Positions 33,952 to 36,427 of a DNA stretch of 36,427 bases are shown piece after piece. This DNA comes from Ureibacillus endophyticus. Its GTDB lineage: Bacteria; Bacillota; Bacilli; Bacillales_A; Planococcaceae. The stretch lies in the NCBI RefSeq assembly GCF_003628435.1, contig NZ_RBZN01000032.1, positions 1 through 36,427 on the forward strand, read 5' to 3'. Position 1 is the stretch's first letter. Each line of letters opens with the position of its first letter. The position numbers and the translations under genes were made by a program. The notes under the pieces are model-generated. The model ran no database searches. It had not been told where the DNA came from and saw only the letters and a program-made list of their open reading frames with translations.

Positions 33952-34767
33952 TCATTTTAAATCGTTGTCTACTTTAATATCCCTTAGTTTGGACTTATCA
34001 AACACAACTTCTTCATCTAAAGGTAACGGTTCTTCTTCCTTAAATTTATCCCAATTGAATAATTGCTCCCTCGAAATCGGTTCTTCATCCTCTTGTACTT
34101 TTGTAGGCATTTCTAATTTTGCCAGTTCCGATGATTCATATATCGATACCGGTATTTTTTTGCCATGCAATGCAATTACGATCATTGCTTGAGCTACTTG
34201 TTTAGCTTCAATTGAACGGAAATTTTTCAGTGGACCAATGAGAAGTGGATTTAATACTTTTAAAGAATATTCGCCCATTTTTTCTCCAAAACGGAATTCA
34301 TTACGATCCCCGACTAAAAGTGAAGGTCTTACAATAGAAAGCTGGGATAAATCCAACTTTATTAATTCTTGCTCTAACTTCCCTTTCACTCGGCTATAGT
34401 AAATAGAAGATTTCTCATTTGCACTCATAGCGGAAATTACAATGAAATGCATAACTCCCTTTTTTTTCGCAAGTGATGCAATCTGTAAAGGATATTCAAA
34501 ATCTACTTTCTCAAATTCATGACGTGAACCAGCTTTTTTCATTGTTGTCCCTAGACAGCAGTATAAATCATGGGCAAAATCAAAATCCTGTTCACCAAGT
34601 TCATCAAAAGAACGTATTTTAATTGTTAATTTTGGATGTTCATATTCAAGTTTTCTACGGGTAATTGCTGTGATAGAGATATATTCATCACTTTCACAAA
34701 GGAGTTTTACAAGTTCCGTGCCCACAAGACCTGTAGCCCCTACTACAATCGCAGAACGCATTCTCAC
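33952..34767 (-). CDS. NAD(P)-binding oxidoreductase, atypical SDR (YraR-like)
   Basis: This 272-residue protein starts with the Rossmann motif GATGLVG (10-16) and has an SDR-like YYSRVKGKLEQ segment giving Tyr and Lys in the YxxxK spacing. It resembles the HTATIP2-like atypical SDR group, including Bacillus YraR, of unknown substrate. The C-terminal 50 residues are very acidic and probably tail-like. The GTG at 34767 is preferred because AGGGG is 7 nt upstream; an ATG two codons later is also possible, while the ATG at 34812 lacks a ribosome binding site. It lies upstream of the antiporter pair. Confidence 0.77.
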   Translation of the reverse strand: MRMRSAIVVGATGLVGTELVKLLCESDEYISITAITRRKLEYEHPKLTIKIRSFDELGEQDFDFAHDLYCCLGTTMKKAGSRHEFEKVDFEYPLQIASLAKKKGVMHFIVISAMSANEKSSIYYSRVKGKLEQELIKLDLSQLSIVRPSLLVGDRNEFRFGEKMGEYSLKVLNPLLIGPLKNFRSIEAKQVAQAMIVIALHGKKIPVSIYESSELAKLEMPTKVQEDEEPISREQLFNWDKFKEEEPLPLDEEVVFDKSKLRDIKVDNDLK

Positions 34768-34920
34768 ACTATATCCCCTACCTTTCATTTTTTCACATGC
34801 CAATGCATACACTTAAAAATCTATATTTCTATTAAACAAAATTCTATATTGATAATTTTCACACATACTTTCTTCTTTTTCACCATAATTTAATTAATAG
34901 TTGGGAAAGGATGGGATTAC

Positions 34921-35970
34921 ATGCAAAATGAATTAGTGACTACCACTTCAAAAAAGAAAATTGCTTTTGTTGTTGAGTTCAATGTAGTAAAAGGATATTA
35001 TCCACTGGAAAGAACTGCAATTTTAGCAAAACTATTAAAAGATGAAGAGGAAGTTTATATTTTTTTAAAGCAATGTGGACAAGAAGCAATAGAAATTTTT
35101 ACAGATCTACAACTTTCTCCGATTCTCTTTGACCAATTGGATGAATTAAAAACTCAATTACGTAATCTTGGACCAGATTTAATCGTTCAAGATGGTAAAG
35201 ATACAATTGTTGAACAGGTTGAACAAATTCGACCATTCTGTAAGACCCTCGTTCATTTTGACGACTTTGGCGAGGGTGGTGAATTAGCTGATGGCAATAT
35301 TCACGCTCTATTTGAAGAAGTTCGAGAAAATACAGCTCGAAATATACTAGGAGGAACCTATGCATTTGCAGTAAAAGACACATTAAAATCTATAGCAGAT
35401 TCTAGAGTATCAAACGAACTATCCGACCCACCACATATTGTCGTTGCTTATGAAGATGGAGATGAAAACAACTTAACTTATCGCACCCTTAGACATCTAA
35501 CACAACTACAAATACCTTTAAAAATAACAATTGCCATTGATTCTCAATATAAACATTCAATAGAAGATTTACAAATGATGGTACTTAGTCGTCGAAACAC
35601 GAAACTTTTAAAAGATGAACAAGCCCTTGAAAAATTACTTCCAGAGGCAGATATCGTAATATGTAATGCCAATTATACGCCATACAAAGTGGCCTCTGTC
35701 GGAATACCTTGTATTACAGCCGCCCAAAACGAACGCGAGCTAAACAACGCGTTCCCTAGAGAACATCATGGCTTTATCCATCTAGGTTTAGGGAGAAAAA
35801 TGAAACAATCAAACATTCAAAATGCCGTAATGGAACTATTACTTCATGAAGCCCGCCGAGAACGAGCAGTACGAAAACAGTTCCAACTAGAAATACACGA
35901 AAACAATGAAGTATTAAAATCCCTACTATTAGACTTCGCCTACGAAAGACACAACATCGTATCTTTATAG
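34921..35970 (+). CDS. PseG/SpsG-like protein (GT-B fold), function unknown
   Basis: This 349-residue cytosolic protein has the look of a two-domain GT-B protein of the PseG/SpsG kind (nucleotide-sugar hydrolases or spore-coat glycosylation proteins). The opening IAFVVEFNVVKGYYPLERTAILAKLL resembles their sugar-nucleotide loop, where PseG has a glycine-rich segment, and VICNANYTPYKVASVGIPCITAAQNERELNNAF corresponds to the C-terminal substrate-binding region. The usual GxGH motif is not present, so catalysis may differ or be absent. No pse or sps partner is nearby. The stop codon overlaps the start of a repeat array. Confidence 0.62.
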   Translation: MQNELVTTTSKKKIAFVVEFNVVKGYYPLERTAILAKLLKDEEEVYIFLKQCGQEAIEIFTDLQLSPILFDQLDELKTQLRNLGPDLIVQDGKDTIVEQVEQIRPFCKTLVHFDDFGEGGELADGNIHALFEEVRENTARNILGGTYAFAVKDTLKSIADSRVSNELSDPPHIVVAYEDGDENNLTYRTLRHLTQLQIPLKITIAIDSQYKHSIEDLQMMVLSRRNTKLLKDEQALEKLLPEADIVICNANYTPYKVASVGIPCITAAQNERELNNAFPREHHGFIHLGLGRKMKQSNIQNAVMELLLHEARRERAVRKQFQLEIHENNEVLKSLLLDFAYERHNIVSL

Positions 35971-36090
35971 AAAAGCGAAGGCGGCTCGCTCAGGCTCGAC
36001 ACGCACTGGAGATTCCGACAAGAAGGCGCTTTTTGCCTTCGTCGGAGGAATCGAAGTGACGCGAGAGCCTAGCCGCCGAAGCTGGACAAT
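35969..36090. repeat. Nested palindromic repeat, copy C
   Basis: This unit begins with the last two bases of the preceding stop codon. The paired segments differ in sequence from copy B but stay complementary: GGCGGCT/AGCCGCC, AGGCTC/GAGCCT, GATTCC/GGAATC, CCGAC/GTCGG and AAGGC/GCCTT. Confidence 0.9.
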
Positions 36091-36210
36091 AGAAATGCGG
36101 AGAACGCTCGCCCAGCTCTTGACGGCACTGGAGACTTCTGACTAGCGTGTTTACACGCGCAGGAGGAAGTCGAAGTGTCCGAAAGAGCTAGCGTTCGCAG
36201 CTAGACAATT
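36091..36210. repeat. Nested palindromic repeat, copy D
   Basis: A 120-bp unit with a different tip, GCGTGT/ACACGC, in place of AAGGGC/GCCCTT, and GAACGCT/AGCGTTC, AGCTCTT/AAGAGCT and GACTTC/GAAGTC in the stem. All arms remain complementary. Confidence 0.9.
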
Positions 36211-36332
36211 AGAAATGCGGAGAACGCTCGTTTAGCTCCGACAACAACTGGAGGAATCGACAAAAGGGTGCTTTTTGCCCTTGAAGGCGATTCTGAAGTT
36301 GTCGAGGAGCTAGCGTTCGCAGCTAGACAATT
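36211..36332. repeat. Nested palindromic repeat, copy E
   Basis: A 122-bp unit with GAACGCT/AGCGTTC, GAATCG/CGATTC and ACAACT/AGTTGT arms. It is identical over the shared 95 bp to the next, incomplete unit, so these two are a recent duplication. Confidence 0.92.
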
Positions 36333-36427
36333 AGAAATGCGGAGAACGCTCGTTTAGCTCCGACAACAACTGGAGGAATCGACAAAAGGGTGCTTTTTGC
36401 CCTTGAAGGCGATTCTGAAGTTGTCGA
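36333..36427. repeat. Nested palindromic repeat, copy F (cut by window end)
   Basis: The first 95 bp of another unit, identical to copy E. The array continues past the right edge. Confidence 0.92.

Noticed and set aside
35969-36427. CRISPR array
   Set aside because: The periodic units are contiguous palindromic repeats of about 122 bp with no unique spacers, and no cas gene is present.

Overview
The window looks like chromosome of a low-GC Gram-positive bacterium of the order Bacillales, probably in the Lysinibacillus/Solibacillus/Ureibacillus neighbourhood. The evidence is AT-rich DNA, strong GGAGG-type ribosome binding sites, many TTG and GTG starts, Rho-independent terminators after nearly every gene, lipoproteins with lipoboxes, and Bacillus-type housekeeping genes (topB, selO, kbl, ebsC, a DUF1292 gene). 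Species assignment is inference.

Layout. 1-2600: an MtnE-type aminotransferase and a convergent P-loop ATPase gene. 2650-12442: a catabolic island for 3-hydroxybenzoate through gentisate, made of a DinB-fold protein (candidate maleylpyruvate isomerase), two paralogous IclR regulators, a flavin monooxygenase (3-hydroxybenzoate 6-hydroxylase), a fumarylpyruvate hydrolase, gentisate 1,2-dioxygenase, and a three-part TRAP transporter (dctP-dctQ-dctM). 12514-17403 (minus strand): kbl, a YczE-like membrane protein, a Cys-tRNA(Pro) deacylase, an unknown protein and a Na+/Pi cotransporter. 17746-20160: topB with a duplicated 3' tail. 20245-25390: two lipoprotein genes, a PLP aminotransferase, a two-repeat YdhK-type lipoprotein, a kinase-less sensor remnant and a ZIP metal transporter. 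25401-34767: a DUF1292 protein, selO, a small membrane protein, a MATE exporter, an FMN reductase, two tandem CPA-type antiporters and an NAD(P)-binding protein. 34921-36427: a PseG/SpsG-like gene followed by tandem structured repeats.

How the island fits together. Uptake would be by the TRAP system. The monooxygenase makes gentisate, the dioxygenase opens the ring to maleylpyruvate, the DinB-fold protein would isomerise it to fumarylpyruvate, and the FAH-family hydrolase releases fumarate and pyruvate. Every step has a candidate gene. Four promoters in the island carry the same operator architecture, AATAGTGAA-N5-TTCACTATT or degenerate forms, each lying at or just past the expected transcription start. 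One of the four is the promoter of the DinB gene, which ties that gene to the pathway. This is the main result of the window.

The second notable item is a family of about 122-bp nested palindromic repeats. They abut the stop codons of the gentisate dioxygenase gene and the last gene. Arm changes between copies are compensatory, so the fold itself appears to have been maintained.
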